A stretch of 64,000 nt of DNA from Shewanella metallivivens. Lineage in GTDB: Bacteria; Pseudomonadota; Gammaproteobacteria; Enterobacterales; Shewanellaceae. Location of the stretch: the NCBI RefSeq assembly GCF_028750675.1, contig NZ_JAQQPZ010000013.1, positions 639,486 through 703,485 of the forward strand, given 5' to 3'. Shown in pieces: positions 8,628 through 18,046 of this stretch (positions are counted from its first letter, which is position 1; every line of letters begins with the position of its first letter). Both the position numbers and the translations under genes were made by a program. A model generated the notes under the pieces. That model was not told the origin of the DNA. It was given only the letters and a program-made list of their open reading frames with translations, and made no database searches.

Positions 8628-9727
8628 ATGACATTATCCCCAGCTCTGAATATGGCCGGTTATTACTTGAAAACAGACCATTAATTGATGTGCGAGCACC
8701 AGTCGAGTTCATTAAGGGTGCTTTTCCACATTCGGTTAATTTGCCATTAATGCAAGATGATGAGCGCGCTAAAGTCGGCACCTGTTATAAGCAGCATGGT
8801 CAAGATGCCGCCATCGCATTAGGCCACAAATTAGTCACTGGGAACATAAAGCAAGCGCGAATAGAAGCCTGGCAGGCTCAATTGTCACAGCACCCTGAAA
8901 GCTATTTATATTGTTTTAGAGGCGGCTTGCGCTCAAAACTATCCCAGCAATGGATAAAAGATGCAGGCCTTAATGTGCCTTTTATCCAAGGCGGCTATAA
9001 GGCAATGCGCAGCTTTTTAATCAGTACTGTCGACAATGCACCAAAACAAACCAATATGCTGATATTAAGTGGCATTACCGGCAGCGGTAAAACAGAGTTG
9101 ATTCATCAGCGCGATGAATCGATTGATTTAGAAGGTATCGCAAACCATAAAGGATCGAGTTTTGGCAAGAATATTGACCCGCAGCCAACGCAAATCAACT
9201 TTGAAAATAACCTTGCGGTTTCATTACTCCAACATCAACAGCTGCAACATCGCCATTTGCTGCTTGAAGATGAAAGCTATCTGATTGGCCGCTCTGCTTT
9301 GCCACACGCTTTTTATCAAGCGATGCAACAAGCTGATATTGTATTACTCGATGAACCCAGAGACATTCGCCTGCCTCGTTTACTTAACGACTATGTCACC
9401 GAAAAGTTGGCTGACTATGTAGTTAAATTTGGTGAACAAGCTGGTTTTGCAACATTTAGCGACTACCTCAGTCAGAGTCTTACTGGGATACGTAAACGCT
9501 TAGGCGGTAAGCTGCATAGTGAGCTGCAACAATTGGTAGACGATGCGTTATTACAGCAGTTGAATCAAAATGATGTGAGTAAACATCTAGAGTGGATTAG
9601 TGTGTTGCTTGAGGTTTACTATGATCCTATGTATCGGTTTCAATTAGAAAAGAAACGTGATCGGGTGATATTTCAAGGTGACAGGCGAGCCATTCATCAA
9701 TGGTTAGACGCTCGTAAAACAGCCTAA
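8624..9727 (+). CDS. selU: tRNA 2-selenouridine synthase
   Basis: Also called mnmH or ybbB. This 367-residue enzyme replaces sulfur by selenium in the wobble 2-thiouridine of tRNA Lys, Glu and Gln, using selenophosphate. An N-terminal rhodanese domain carries the catalytic C97 in YCFRGGLRS. It is followed by a P-loop domain with Walker A GITGSGKT at residues 150-157. The ATGA overlap with selD couples supplier and user of selenophosphate. Confidence 0.95.
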   Translation: MNDIIPSSEYGRLLLENRPLIDVRAPVEFIKGAFPHSVNLPLMQDDERAKVGTCYKQHGQDAAIALGHKLVTGNIKQARIEAWQAQLSQHPESYLYCFRGGLRSKLSQQWIKDAGLNVPFIQGGYKAMRSFLISTVDNAPKQTNMLILSGITGSGKTELIHQRDESIDLEGIANHKGSSFGKNIDPQPTQINFENNLAVSLLQHQQLQHRHLLLEDESYLIGRSALPHAFYQAMQQADIVLLDEPRDIRLPRLLNDYVTEKLADYVVKFGEQAGFATFSDYLSQSLTGIRKRLGGKLHSELQQLVDDALLQQLNQNDVSKHLEWISVLLEVYYDPMYRFQLEKKRDRVIFQGDRRAIHQWLDARKTA

Positions 9728-9733
9728 AAAAAT

Positions 9734-9755
9734 AACGCCCTTTTTTAAGGGCGTT
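9734..9755. terminator. terminator after selD-selU
   Basis: A 9-bp stem AACGCCCTT/AAGGGCGTT encloses a TTTT loop. It has T-rich sequence downstream and an A-run upstream, between the convergent selU and lipoprotein genes. Confidence 0.8.
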
Positions 9756-9766
9756 TGTTTGTGGGC

Positions 9767-11095
9767 TTAATTAATATCTACTGAAATTTGCTCAATAACG
9801 TAGTTATCATAAAAGTCTGACCGTGTTTTCAAATCAGCGCGTTGTAGTTCTGCTACTTTTGTGCGGAATTGGTTATATTGGCTCGACGAGTGACTAAAGT
9901 AACCATAAATCATTACCGATAAATTCGCCTGGGTAATTTGCTCAAACGGCGTTTGTAAATTTGTCGGTAAATCCAAGTCTGGGAACGTCCCTTTTAATGG
10001 CGCTTCAATTGTCCAGTGCGCAATGCCGTTTTGACCAAAATCAACCTGAAGTAAGGTTTTACCTGTACCAATACCCGTAAGATCATAGTTACTGGCACCG
10101 TCTTCACTAAAGCTAGATAAAATGGCGTCTGTACTTTGCAGCATTTTTTGCTGGTTTTGTTGTAACTGCACTACTTGAGTATCACCTGGATCGGTTACGC
10201 GATGACGCCGACTGGTGTAATAATATACCTCGCCGTAATCATCGCCTCCTAAGTGATCAAAATGAGATGAAGTAATGAAGTTATTAGCAAATAACCCAGG
10301 GAAAACATGCGGCGACATCACCCATGGAATCCAGTTTACTCGGCCATAATCTGTTTCTGAAAATGTTCTAAAATCTGGGTATTCAATATTACTGTTGGCA
10401 CTACTTAAAACAGCATCGAGTAAAACACTTTCATTAGCGGCGTTTTCGAATATAGAGGGTTCAACATATATAGTGCGATTGGCAGCATAATTGTTAACAT
10501 CGATTTGTGCCGCATAGGATGTTAGCCCATCATCATGACTGGGAGTAAGGACTAAATTAACTGGAGGGAATTGACCATCTTGTTTACAAACGTTAGCACG
10601 TGTCGTCTTGTTGTCGCCATCAAGGTAAACGGTATAGCCATTGTAAGCGGAGTGAATATCACTCAATGAAAAATTAAAGTCACTGCAAGAGCACGCAGAG
10701 TCAAGATTACTATTACGCTCACCCACAATGCCAATATCACCCGCCACAACATTGAGCCTACTGTAAACGAATAACTCGCCATTGATTTGTTGTGCATATG
10801 AAAAGTGATAAGCATCAGATGGCCAAGCAATATCAAACTTACCTGTTGAAGGTACTTTTGATTGGCTTAAAATACTGCCATCTTTACGGTGTACAATAAT
10901 GTCAGTTCCCACTGCAGGTTGGCTGACATCACACGCTGCGGCGTAATAAACAATATCGCCAGTTAAGCGCCCATCAGGGCTTCCACCAGTGTCGGGAGAG
11001 GTATCATCACTACCGCCTCCACAACCAGTCAATCCAATCACCCCGAGGATGAATAACATCGAAGTTGAAGCGGTATACATTCCTTTGTGTCTCAT
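9767..11095 (-). CDS. putative lipoprotein of unknown function
   Basis: A 442-residue exported protein. Its signal peptide ends in the lipobox LTGC, with C25 as the lipidated residue. A Gly/Ser/Asp-rich linker follows, then a large, cysteine-poor domain with a local cysteine cluster (SACSCSDF) about 125 residues in. I recognise no catalytic motif. The frame extends upstream to a GTG at 11116. GAGAG stands eight bases before the ATG at 11095, and that start gives a normal signal peptide, so 11095 is preferred. It is monocistronic and convergent with selU. The function cannot be named. Confidence 0.8.
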   Translation of the reverse strand: MRHKGMYTASTSMLFILGVIGLTGCGGGSDDTSPDTGGSPDGRLTGDIVYYAAACDVSQPAVGTDIIVHRKDGSILSQSKVPSTGKFDIAWPSDAYHFSYAQQINGELFVYSRLNVVAGDIGIVGERNSNLDSACSCSDFNFSLSDIHSAYNGYTVYLDGDNKTTRANVCKQDGQFPPVNLVLTPSHDDGLTSYAAQIDVNNYAANRTIYVEPSIFENAANESVLLDAVLSSANSNIEYPDFRTFSETDYGRVNWIPWVMSPHVFPGLFANNFITSSHFDHLGGDDYGEVYYYTSRRHRVTDPGDTQVVQLQQNQQKMLQSTDAILSSFSEDGASNYDLTGIGTGKTLLQVDFGQNGIAHWTIEAPLKGTFPDLDLPTNLQTPFEQITQANLSVMIYGYFSHSSSQYNQFRTKVAELQRADLKTRSDFYDNYVIEQISVDIN

Positions 11096-11199
11096 GTGAT
11101 TTACTCTCAATAGCACAGATTATTAACAATTGAGATACAATATTCACACGTCAATATAAAAGCAATATGCTATAAAAATATATTTACCAAGCTATCCTC

Positions 11200-12009
11200 T
11201 TAGGTTGTAAGTAAGACATCCCACGGTAAATTGGGGCTACCTACAACGATAAAATTAGGGTTTTCCAAGCTTTCACGCTCGTTATACGTTAATGGTTGTA
11301 AGTTTATATCAATTAACGCACCGCCTGCTTCTTCAATAATAATCTGTGCAGCGCCGGTATCCCACTCCCCCGTAGGGCCTAAACGAACATAACAATCAGC
11401 ACGACCTTCAGCAACTAAACAACTTTTTAAGGCCGCACCACCCATCACTACCAACTCGCAATGATTAGGTTTATTCATGAGTTTTAATACGGATTGTGGA
11501 TCTTGCCGGCGACTTACTGCTAAGCGTATATTGCCTGTTTCGCCATTTGGTAATTGTTTGCTAATGATACGCAATTCATTTTTACCAGCACGTTTATATG
11601 CCCCAAGCCCCGCAATAGCGTAATAACACACTTGAGTCATCGGTACATACACAATACCCATTATCGGACGATTGTGTTCAACCAGCGCAATAATGACAGA
11701 AAAATCACCACTCCCCGCAATAAACTCACCAGTACCGTCAAGCGGGTCAACAAGCCAATAACGCTTCCAGGTTTCGCGGACGCTTAACGGAATGTCGGCG
11801 GCTTCTTCACTTAAAATAGGAATGTCGGGGGTTAACGCCGCAAGCTGACTACAAATAATATCGTTGGCGGCCAAGTCTGCCGATGTGACAGGTGTGTTGT
11901 CAGATTTCACTTCTCGTTTAAAGCTCCCCTCGAGGTAAATCTCACGAATTTTTATACCGGCTTCTGTCGCTATATCAATAACTTGCTCAATTAAATCTTC
12001 TGGCTTCAT
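11200..12009 (-). CDS. cysQ: 3'(2'),5'-bisphosphate nucleotidase CysQ
   Basis: A 269-residue enzyme of the inositol-monophosphatase fold that hydrolyses PAP to AMP, clearing an inhibitor produced by sulfate assimilation. The metal-binding motifs are intact: the EEA segment in ILSEEAADIP, DPLDGTGEF (about residue 90) and WDTGAAQIIIEEAGG near the C-terminus. It aligns well with E. coli CysQ. It is followed by a short gap and then the unknown lipoprotein on the same strand, with no sign of a functional link. Confidence 0.93.
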   Translation of the reverse strand: MKPEDLIEQVIDIATEAGIKIREIYLEGSFKREVKSDNTPVTSADLAANDIICSQLAALTPDIPILSEEAADIPLSVRETWKRYWLVDPLDGTGEFIAGSGDFSVIIALVEHNRPIMGIVYVPMTQVCYYAIAGLGAYKRAGKNELRIISKQLPNGETGNIRLAVSRRQDPQSVLKLMNKPNHCELVVMGGAALKSCLVAEGRADCYVRLGPTGEWDTGAAQIIIEEAGGALIDINLQPLTYNERESLENPNFIVVGSPNLPWDVLLTT

Positions 12010-12141
12010 TACTACTCCAATCGCTGATTTCGATAAGGGTGACCTTATAAGGGGGAACTATGAGTTCCTTTATGTCGCGGTTGTTTGCCTAAATTTGTGT
12101 GTACACCAATAAAATATAGCCAATGATGTCACTGCAAGCGC

Positions 12142-12705
12142 TTATTTTGTCAGCTCTGTTGACGCTAAGTATTGTTGGGTCAAAAATAATGCGCTTACGC
12201 TACGGGACTCTGAAAAATCGACATTATCAAGCAGGGCTTGGCAATCGGTTAATGGCCATGGAATGACATCGATTGGCTCAGGTTCATCCCCCTCTAACCG
12301 ACTTGGATAAAGTTGCTCAGCCACAAAGATCTGCATTTTGCTCGAAAAATAGCCTGGGGCAAGTGACAACTCTTTTAACAGTGTCAACTTATGGCTACCA
12401 AAGCCAATCTCTTCTTGTAGCTCGCGGTTGGCGGCTTCAATGGCGGTTTCACCAGGATCGATCAACCCTTTAGGAAAACCTAACTCGTAATTATCGGTGC
12501 CCGCGGCATATTCACTGGCGAGTAACAGTTTACCTTCGTGGATAGGTACAATCATAACAGCACCTCTGCTACCACCTTTCATTCTTTCATATTGGCGCTC
12601 CACGCCATTTGAAAACTTCAGATGAACCTGCTCAATTTGAAACAGTCGGCTTTTGGCAACGATCTCAGTGTGCAGGATTTCCGGCTTTTCATGCCGCTGT
12701 GTCAT
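12142..12705 (-). CDS. nudE: ADP compounds hydrolase NudE
   Basis: A 187-residue Nudix hydrolase cleaving ADP-ribose, Ap3A, NADH and related ADP compounds. The Nudix box is complete from GLIDPGE through RELQEEIGF. The LAPGYFSSKM and LEGDEPEP segments match E. coli NudE (186 aa). The frame opens with a TTG at 12744, but the ATG at 12705, preceded by a GGGG-containing ribosome site, gives the family length. It is divergent from yrfG, as nudE and yrfG are neighbours in E. coli. Confidence 0.94.
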   Translation of the reverse strand: MTQRHEKPEILHTEIVAKSRLFQIEQVHLKFSNGVERQYERMKGGSRGAVMIVPIHEGKLLLASEYAAGTDNYELGFPKGLIDPGETAIEAANRELQEEIGFGSHKLTLLKELSLAPGYFSSKMQIFVAEQLYPSRLEGDEPEPIDVIPWPLTDCQALLDNVDFSESRSVSALFLTQQYLASTELTK

Positions 12706-12782
12706 TGCAGCCCCATGTGACGAATTAATAAAGACAAGATACAATCTTACTATTCTACGTATATTCTACAACCGGAATTTAC

Positions 12783-13430
12783 ATGTTTCCTTGGCATAAG
12801 ATAGACACTGTGCTTCTTGATATGGATGGCACCCTATTAGATTTGCACTTTGATAACCACTTTTGGCTACAAATAGTACCACAGCAATTAAGCTTGCTAA
12901 GGCAGATTAGTTTAGATGATGCTAATGATTTAGTGGCTCAGGCATACCAGAATGTGGTTGGCACATTAGACTGGTATTGCTTAGATTATTGGCAACAACA
13001 TTTAGGCTTAGATATTTTGGCCTTACATCATACTGCGGTAGACAGAATCAAAATACGCCACGACAGCATGCCATTTTTACAGGCACTTGCGAGGGCAAGT
13101 AAGCAACGTATTTTATTCACTAACGCTCACCCTCACAGCTTGGCGTTAAAACTCCGTCATACTAATTTAGCAGAAGGCTTAGACGAACTATTGTCGAGCC
13201 ATGAAAGTGGCTACCCTAAAGAACACCCAAATTTTTGGTGCTATGCGTTTAATAAATTTAAACTCGACCCTGCACGGTGTTTGTTTATTGACGACAGCGA
13301 GGTGATTTTAGCAGCGTCAAAAAGAGCTGGCGTGGGTTATCAGCTAGGCATAAATAACCCTGACAGCCAAAAGCCTCACACGGTATTTAATCAATTTCCT
13401 GCGGTGAGTGACTTATTGCATTCGCTTTAA
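12783..13430 (+). CDS. yrfG: HAD family GMP/IMP nucleotidase YrfG
   Basis: A 215-residue haloacid dehalogenase-type phosphatase. Motif I is DMDGTLLDL (about residues 13-21), motif II FTNAHPHS, with the lysine of GYPKEHP and motif III FIDDSE. The E. coli homologue dephosphorylates GMP and IMP. The neighbourhood (nudE on one side, hslR-hslO-pckA beyond the gsp block) supports orthology. Confidence 0.9.
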   Translation: MFPWHKIDTVLLDMDGTLLDLHFDNHFWLQIVPQQLSLLRQISLDDANDLVAQAYQNVVGTLDWYCLDYWQQHLGLDILALHHTAVDRIKIRHDSMPFLQALARASKQRILFTNAHPHSLALKLRHTNLAEGLDELLSSHESGYPKEHPNFWCYAFNKFKLDPARCLFIDDSEVILAASKRAGVGYQLGINNPDSQKPHTVFNQFPAVSDLLHSL

Positions 13431-13443
13431 ACCGCTAAAACAA

Positions 13444-13475
13444 AAAGCGCGTTGATATTGCTATCAACGCGCTTT
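13444..13475. terminator. bidirectional terminator between yrfG and gspN
   Basis: A perfect 14-bp stem AAAGCGCGTTGATA/TATCAACGCGCTTT with a 4-base loop. It sits between the convergent yrfG gene and the end of the gsp operon. Confidence 0.85.
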
Positions 13476-13489
13476 CTATGATTTAAAAC

Positions 13490-14251
13490 TTACAGTCCAG
13501 GCACTATGTCTTGGTAATTGATGGGGTAATAGCCTTGGCTATCTTGGCGTCCCAAAAATTGCAATGACTTACGTAAATCTTGTGGTTGTGCGTCGGTAGG
13601 TTTGATTTTGGCACTGACTTTAACTAAGTTACCTTCACCTAAAATAGCGGTACCAGTTAACCCTAATGCATTTAATGTTTCATCTGTAGCAAGTTGCAAT
13701 TGGCCGTCAAGACAACTTAACCCCAATGCAATATTACCTAGCGGATAGACACCAAATTGATTTTTAACATCTGTACTATTTAAAAATAACTTGCCTTTAA
13801 GCTGTTCACACCAAGGTTTACCCTGCTCTAACACCTCAACCATTAAACTCACGTCACCATTAATTTGAGTTTTGAAAGGTAATCTAGCACCTGCTAATAA
13901 AAAACTGTCAGGGACATCAAGACGGATATTTTTACCACTTACACCTGCTAGCGACCAGGTTACACTCCCTTTACCGCTCACCGGTGTCGCACGATTACCA
14001 ATGCTAAAATCAATGTTTGCTTGCCCCAAAAACAAGCCCCAAGGGCTTAATTGCCAGGTAACATGTTCAACTTGGCGCTTATCGACGCTCACTAATGCTG
14101 CTTTACCTTGCCATAAGGTACCCTCAGCACCACCGATCAAGACATTGTTAGGTAACGGCGCAATGCTAACTAACCAGTTAGCTGGCACATAGGCAATCAT
14201 AAAAATGATATAAACCACAACACCAAACAGTATTTTAAAAAATAAACTCAC
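13490..14251 (-). CDS. gspN: type II secretion system protein N
   Basis: Last gene of the gsp operon; 253 residues with one N-terminal membrane anchor (about 5-22) and a periplasmic remainder. GspN is a pseudopilus- or assembly-associated component found in only some type II systems. The two cysteines in the periplasmic part (WCEQL and LSCLDG) fit a disulfide. The assignment rests on position after gspM, on the anchor, and on the GspN-like opening of the periplasmic part around the GAEGTLWQG segment. Confidence 0.88.
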   Translation of the reverse strand: MSLFFKILFGVVVYIIFMIAYVPANWLVSIAPLPNNVLIGGAEGTLWQGKAALVSVDKRQVEHVTWQLSPWGLFLGQANIDFSIGNRATPVSGKGSVTWSLAGVSGKNIRLDVPDSFLLAGARLPFKTQINGDVSLMVEVLEQGKPWCEQLKGKLFLNSTDVKNQFGVYPLGNIALGLSCLDGQLQLATDETLNALGLTGTAILGEGNLVKVSAKIKPTDAQPQDLRKSLQFLGRQDSQGYYPINYQDIVPGL

Positions 14252-14260
14252 AAAAAATCC

Positions 14261-14737
14261 TTACTGTGAAAGCTGAATACGTCTGACTTTTACAAAGCCA
14301 GTTACATCTGATTCGGCTAAATCTACGCTGTCTAACGTTAAGCCTTTTTGCTCAACCAATTCATGCAGATAACCCAATAATACATCAAATGGGACATCGT
14401 CCATCCATATTTGAATAGTGTCACCTTGAGGTTGCATACGGGTAATTTCTAACTGGTATTGGCCTGCCGTTTGGTTGACGATAGAGCTTAAACTACCACG
14501 GGCACTGGCTTTCGCGCCCGCCTGTTTTAAACCGGCTAATTTATTCGCTGTTTGTTTTACATAATTCAAAGTTTGTTGTGCTGCACTGTGGCTGCGTTCA
14601 GCCTCAATTTGTGCATTCGAAATCGGTGTCCATACGCCCCAATACACCAAGCCGACAACCAAAATAGCGGCACAAAAGCCAACCAGCTGTTGTTCTCGCA
14701 TCGCTAAACCTTGCCACCAAATACGTAAGTTTTCCAT
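14261..14737 (-). CDS. gspM: type II secretion system protein M
   Basis: A 158-residue inner membrane protein. It has a short cytoplasmic start (MENLRIWWQGLAMREQQL), one membrane helix (about 18-36), a coiled-coil stretch, and a ferredoxin-like periplasmic domain. GspM joins GspL, GspE, GspF and GspC in the inner-membrane platform. It is one base from the end of gspL. Confidence 0.92.
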   Translation of the reverse strand: MENLRIWWQGLAMREQQLVGFCAAILVVGLVYWGVWTPISNAQIEAERSHSAAQQTLNYVKQTANKLAGLKQAGAKASARGSLSSIVNQTAGQYQLEITRMQPQGDTIQIWMDDVPFDVLLGYLHELVEQKGLTLDSVDLAESDVTGFVKVRRIQLSQ

Positions 14738-14738
14738 A

Positions 14739-15947
14739 TTATTTGGTCCTCAAGGTTAAGGTGCTGGTGACGTTTTCATCCGTGCTATTCATTGCCCCAC
14801 CTTCTAACTGAAAATCTTTGGCGACAATTTCTTTAAACTGGTCCACCTGAGCATAATTTTGCGCGGTAATTTGCATACGCAATTCTTCACGGTTACCTTC
14901 AAAACGTAAGCTGTTAGGTTTTAAATCTGGTACTTTATTGAATGCAGGTTTAAGCCCGTCGAGCATTTCAAAAAATGCGGCGCCACCACCTTGACCTTGC
15001 ATACGGCGTAATTCACTGTCCATTTGCGAGCGAACATTAACAATACGGTTTACGCCCGGCACGGCTTGTTTAAAAATCTCTTCACTTTGTGCCCGTAATG
15101 CATCAGTGTCATTGTTGAGTTGGTGAATCGCTAACCCTTTATTGATGAGTGCCAACACAATTGCAACTACCACGATAATGGCGGCATTTTTCCACACTAT
15201 TAGGTGCTTACTGTATTCGCTCTTGGGCTTATAAATACCGCTTAATAGGTTAATTGGCGCATTTAAAATACCTTTAGCCAAGACCATCATAGGCAAGTCG
15301 AGGGGTTTATTATCAACCTCCACCCCTTCGATTGCGATATCGTCGCTGTAGCTGGCAACATTAATCGTTTGATTGTCGTTTAATGCCGTTGCATTATTGA
15401 CCAGTTGCGGTAATGCAAATGTCGACCAAGCTTTAGGTAAACTAATGCCACTGCCTTCAGATGTTCTAATTAAATATTCGTTGCCTAAACTCATTGCAGC
15501 CCAGCGGCATTGTTCTAATGGTAATGCCAAGCAGTCAGGCACAATGCGTTTTACTTTTAAGCCAGCTTCTTGCAGCCAAGCAAGCCATGCTTGCATTTGC
15601 TCATGGGCAACGGCAGCAACATTTAGCTGTTCACCTTCACGCGGGCCTATAACAAAGTGCATGTTATCGACATCTGTTGCGAGGGCCTCTTCGAGCATGT
15701 AAGGTAATGCCTTTAATGCTTGACGCTGACCTTTTTCGGGTAAAGTAATTTGAGTCAATGTCATGCTAGCAGCAGGTACCAGCACATCAACAGGACGATT
15801 ACCTGCTCGCTCAGCAAGCGTGCTGAGACTTGCTGCATCAGCTAGCTCACCCGAGGCGATAATTTCTTGCTCTTGTTCGGACCATACTAGCCATGAACAT
15901 GGGTGTTCTGATGTTTTTCCTAACCGGATAAATAGCCGTTCAGACAC
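14739..15947 (-). CDS. gspL: type II secretion system protein L
   Basis: 402 residues: an actin-like cytoplasmic domain (1 to about 245) that recruits the GspE ATPase, one membrane helix (about 250-270), and a periplasmic ferredoxin-like domain. Length and layout are normal for GspL. It is separated from gspK by about 50 bases. Confidence 0.92.
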   Translation of the reverse strand: MSERLFIRLGKTSEHPCSWLVWSEQEQEIIASGELADAASLSTLAERAGNRPVDVLVPAASMTLTQITLPEKGQRQALKALPYMLEEALATDVDNMHFVIGPREGEQLNVAAVAHEQMQAWLAWLQEAGLKVKRIVPDCLALPLEQCRWAAMSLGNEYLIRTSEGSGISLPKAWSTFALPQLVNNATALNDNQTINVASYSDDIAIEGVEVDNKPLDLPMMVLAKGILNAPINLLSGIYKPKSEYSKHLIVWKNAAIIVVVAIVLALINKGLAIHQLNNDTDALRAQSEEIFKQAVPGVNRIVNVRSQMDSELRRMQGQGGGAAFFEMLDGLKPAFNKVPDLKPNSLRFEGNREELRMQITAQNYAQVDQFKEIVAKDFQLEGGAMNSTDENVTSTLTLRTK

Positions 15948-15997
15948 TGTTATTCTCCACCACTCTCAATACGTCTTTACACGCAATGAACTTGTTA

Positions 15998-16984
15998 TTA
16001 TTGTTGGCCACCGTACTGACGGGTGAGCACTTCTAAGTTGTTACCATTGCGCTTTAGTACGCTGTCCATTCGAAATATTGCATTGTCTACTTTAGCGCCA
16101 GCGTGCAATAAAAAATACTCGCTGTCGACCACAAAACTGGACTTAAGATCGTCCTCAGCTTCAATGCTGCTGAGCGACGAGCTCTCCCAAAATTCTTCAA
16201 TCGTACCGTAACCATCTGCAGGACGTTCGTTAATAATGTTTTCAGCTTCGCTTATCGATATTTGGTTTTCTAACATGCCTGCAAGCAATGCGGCTTGCTC
16301 TACTTTAACCGTATTGACATTCAATATCTGCCGGCTGTCGCCCGGTATTGCACATACATAATCTAAAATATTTAAATATACATTTTGATTAAAGCCCAGG
16401 ACCGCTCTTAATTCGCTGCGATGTTGCATCAAAGTATTTGCCGCACGATAGGGCACATTACGAGACTCATATTCTGCATCTTCTGCCCCATATGCACTCG
16501 AGACAGAGTCGGTGTCAATATAGTCTTTTAATGTTTGTGTTAATTGTTCAGCGCCAAATTCATCAACGCCTAAACTGATCAGTAATGCCTGAAACTGCCT
16601 TGCAGCCAATGTCATTTTAGGCTGATTATTTTCAGTTTCAGTTGAGGGCTCGCCCACTGCATTTACATTAAAGCAGGCGCGCATGTCGTCTATTTCACCA
16701 ACAATTTCACCGTATTCAGCTGGAAAAACCACATTAGCCAGTGCCCAATATTGTTGTAAATGCACAGTGCCTTCGGCGTCTTCAAAATCTTGTTTAAGCA
16801 CTTTGATTGCCAATTCTTCAGCAGACATGGCATACCAATATGCTTGGTCATATTGCGCCATATTCAGTGTACGCCGCATCGAAAGTTGGTTACGACTAGT
16901 AATGTTTGTCGCAATAACAACGACCATAGCCACAATCAGCATGACCACAATGAGGGCAACTCCGCGCTGCTTTTGCCCACCCAT
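15998..16984 (-). CDS. gspK: type II secretion minor pseudopilin K
   Basis: 328 residues starting with a prepilin-like peptide QKQRGVALIVVMLIVAMVV, where cleavage after the glycine leaves a hydrophobic helix. GspK caps the pseudopilus together with GspI and GspJ, and is longer than the other pseudopilins, as here. The position-5 glutamate typical of pilins is absent, which is normal for GspK. Its start codon shares one base with the gspJ stop (TAATG). Confidence 0.93.
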   Translation of the reverse strand: MGGQKQRGVALIVVMLIVAMVVVIATNITSRNQLSMRRTLNMAQYDQAYWYAMSAEELAIKVLKQDFEDAEGTVHLQQYWALANVVFPAEYGEIVGEIDDMRACFNVNAVGEPSTETENNQPKMTLAARQFQALLISLGVDEFGAEQLTQTLKDYIDTDSVSSAYGAEDAEYESRNVPYRAANTLMQHRSELRAVLGFNQNVYLNILDYVCAIPGDSRQILNVNTVKVEQAALLAGMLENQISISEAENIINERPADGYGTIEEFWESSSLSSIEAEDDLKSSFVVDSEYFLLHAGAKVDNAIFRMDSVLKRNGNNLEVLTRQYGGQQ

Positions 16985-17661
16985 TAGGTTGACTCCTCAT
17001 CATCTGAATCATCTGAATCTTCTTTTGAATCATCGTCGGATGTTTCTGCTGGTGCACCTTTAGGCAATAAAAAGCGCCGCTGGATTTTACCTAAGCCTTC
17101 AATTTCAATTTCCATGGCAATACCTTTAGGCATTACTGTGCCATCAACTTTGGTTTGCCAGTTGTCGTCAATATAAAACGAATACTCAACCGATAACACA
17201 TGGTCAATCACTAAGCTTTTTAACGGTTCAGCACCAACAACAGGTTCAGGATACGGGAAATACCAACGCTCTAACCGCCCCGCTTGCACCACATAGGCAA
17301 CTGATTGCACGCTGCCTCTAGGTAACATACCATCAGGGTTTAACCAGCCAAGGCGATAAAACATTAACGCCTGGGTATCAGAGTCGAGAATATTATCACC
17401 CGCTTGAAAAAATTGACTGCCACGGTCGCCTTCGAACGATCTTGGGGTGCGAGCCACCATTTGGCCCAAATCTCTTTCTAATGCACCAAAGCCTTGCTGT
17501 AATGCTTTAAGCCGCACAGAAAACTCTTTGGTGACTTCATCGTTTTTCATTACTGTCGACAAGACTGAGTTGGCCGCTAGGCCCAACATGGCAAAAATCG
17601 CAATCGCGATGAGCATTTCAAGTAAGGTGAAGCCCCTGTAATTAGTCTTTGTTGTGCACAT
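16984..17661 (-). CDS. gspJ: type II secretion minor pseudopilin J
   Basis: 225 residues with the prepilin peptidase site G|FTLLEM near residue 11 and the conserved glutamate five residues after cleavage. The C-terminus ends in a strongly acidic Asp/Ser/Glu tail. GspJ is part of the pseudopilus tip. It overlaps gspI by 20 bases and gspK by one. Confidence 0.93.
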   Translation of the reverse strand: MCTTKTNYRGFTLLEMLIAIAIFAMLGLAANSVLSTVMKNDEVTKEFSVRLKALQQGFGALERDLGQMVARTPRSFEGDRGSQFFQAGDNILDSDTQALMFYRLGWLNPDGMLPRGSVQSVAYVVQAGRLERWYFPYPEPVVGAEPLKSLVIDHVLSVEYSFYIDDNWQTKVDGTVMPKGIAMEIEIEGLGKIQRRFLLPKGAPAETSDDDSKEDSDDSDDEEST

Positions 17662-18046
17662 AACTGCTTACCTGAGCCACAATACGTTGATAGCGGTTAT
17701 CGTCACTGACACTCACTTTGATCATTCTAAATTTTTCATCGGTGGTTTTTACCACTTCTCGGCGCCAAAACCATTCACGCCCTGCAAGTTCAACCTGACC
17801 TTCTTTTTTTCCTATATCGGGAAATGCATCGGTTAATCGCACTTCAACCATTTGGTTACTGGCAACCCATTGTGCCAATGTGCGCTCTTCTAAAATGGGC
17901 ATGTTAGCCATTTGTTCGCTTAAACTTTTGGTCACTGAAACGGCCGCGATTGAAAACACCGCTAAGGCGACAATGACCTCAAGTAAGGTCATGCCGAGAC
18001 TGTTAGTTAATGCTCCCTTTGGCTGACGCAAAATAGGTTTACTCAT
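17642..18046 (-). CDS. gspI: type II secretion minor pseudopilin I
   Basis: 134 residues with the prepilin site G|MTLLEV (about residue 18) followed by a hydrophobic helix. GspI nucleates the pseudopilus tip complex. It overlaps gspH by 8 bases and gspJ by 20, indicating tight translational coupling. Confidence 0.93.
   Translation of the reverse strand: MSKPILRQPKGALTNSLGMTLLEVIVALAVFSIAAVSVTKSLSEQMANMPILEERTLAQWVASNQMVEVRLTDAFPDIGKKEGQVELAGREWFWRREVVKTTDEKFRMIKVSVSDDNRYQRIVAQVSSYVHNKD

Noticed and set aside
15763-16026. 87-residue plus-strand frame opposite gspL
   Set aside because: It is antisense to gspL and the gspL-gspK gap and lacks any recognisable feature.
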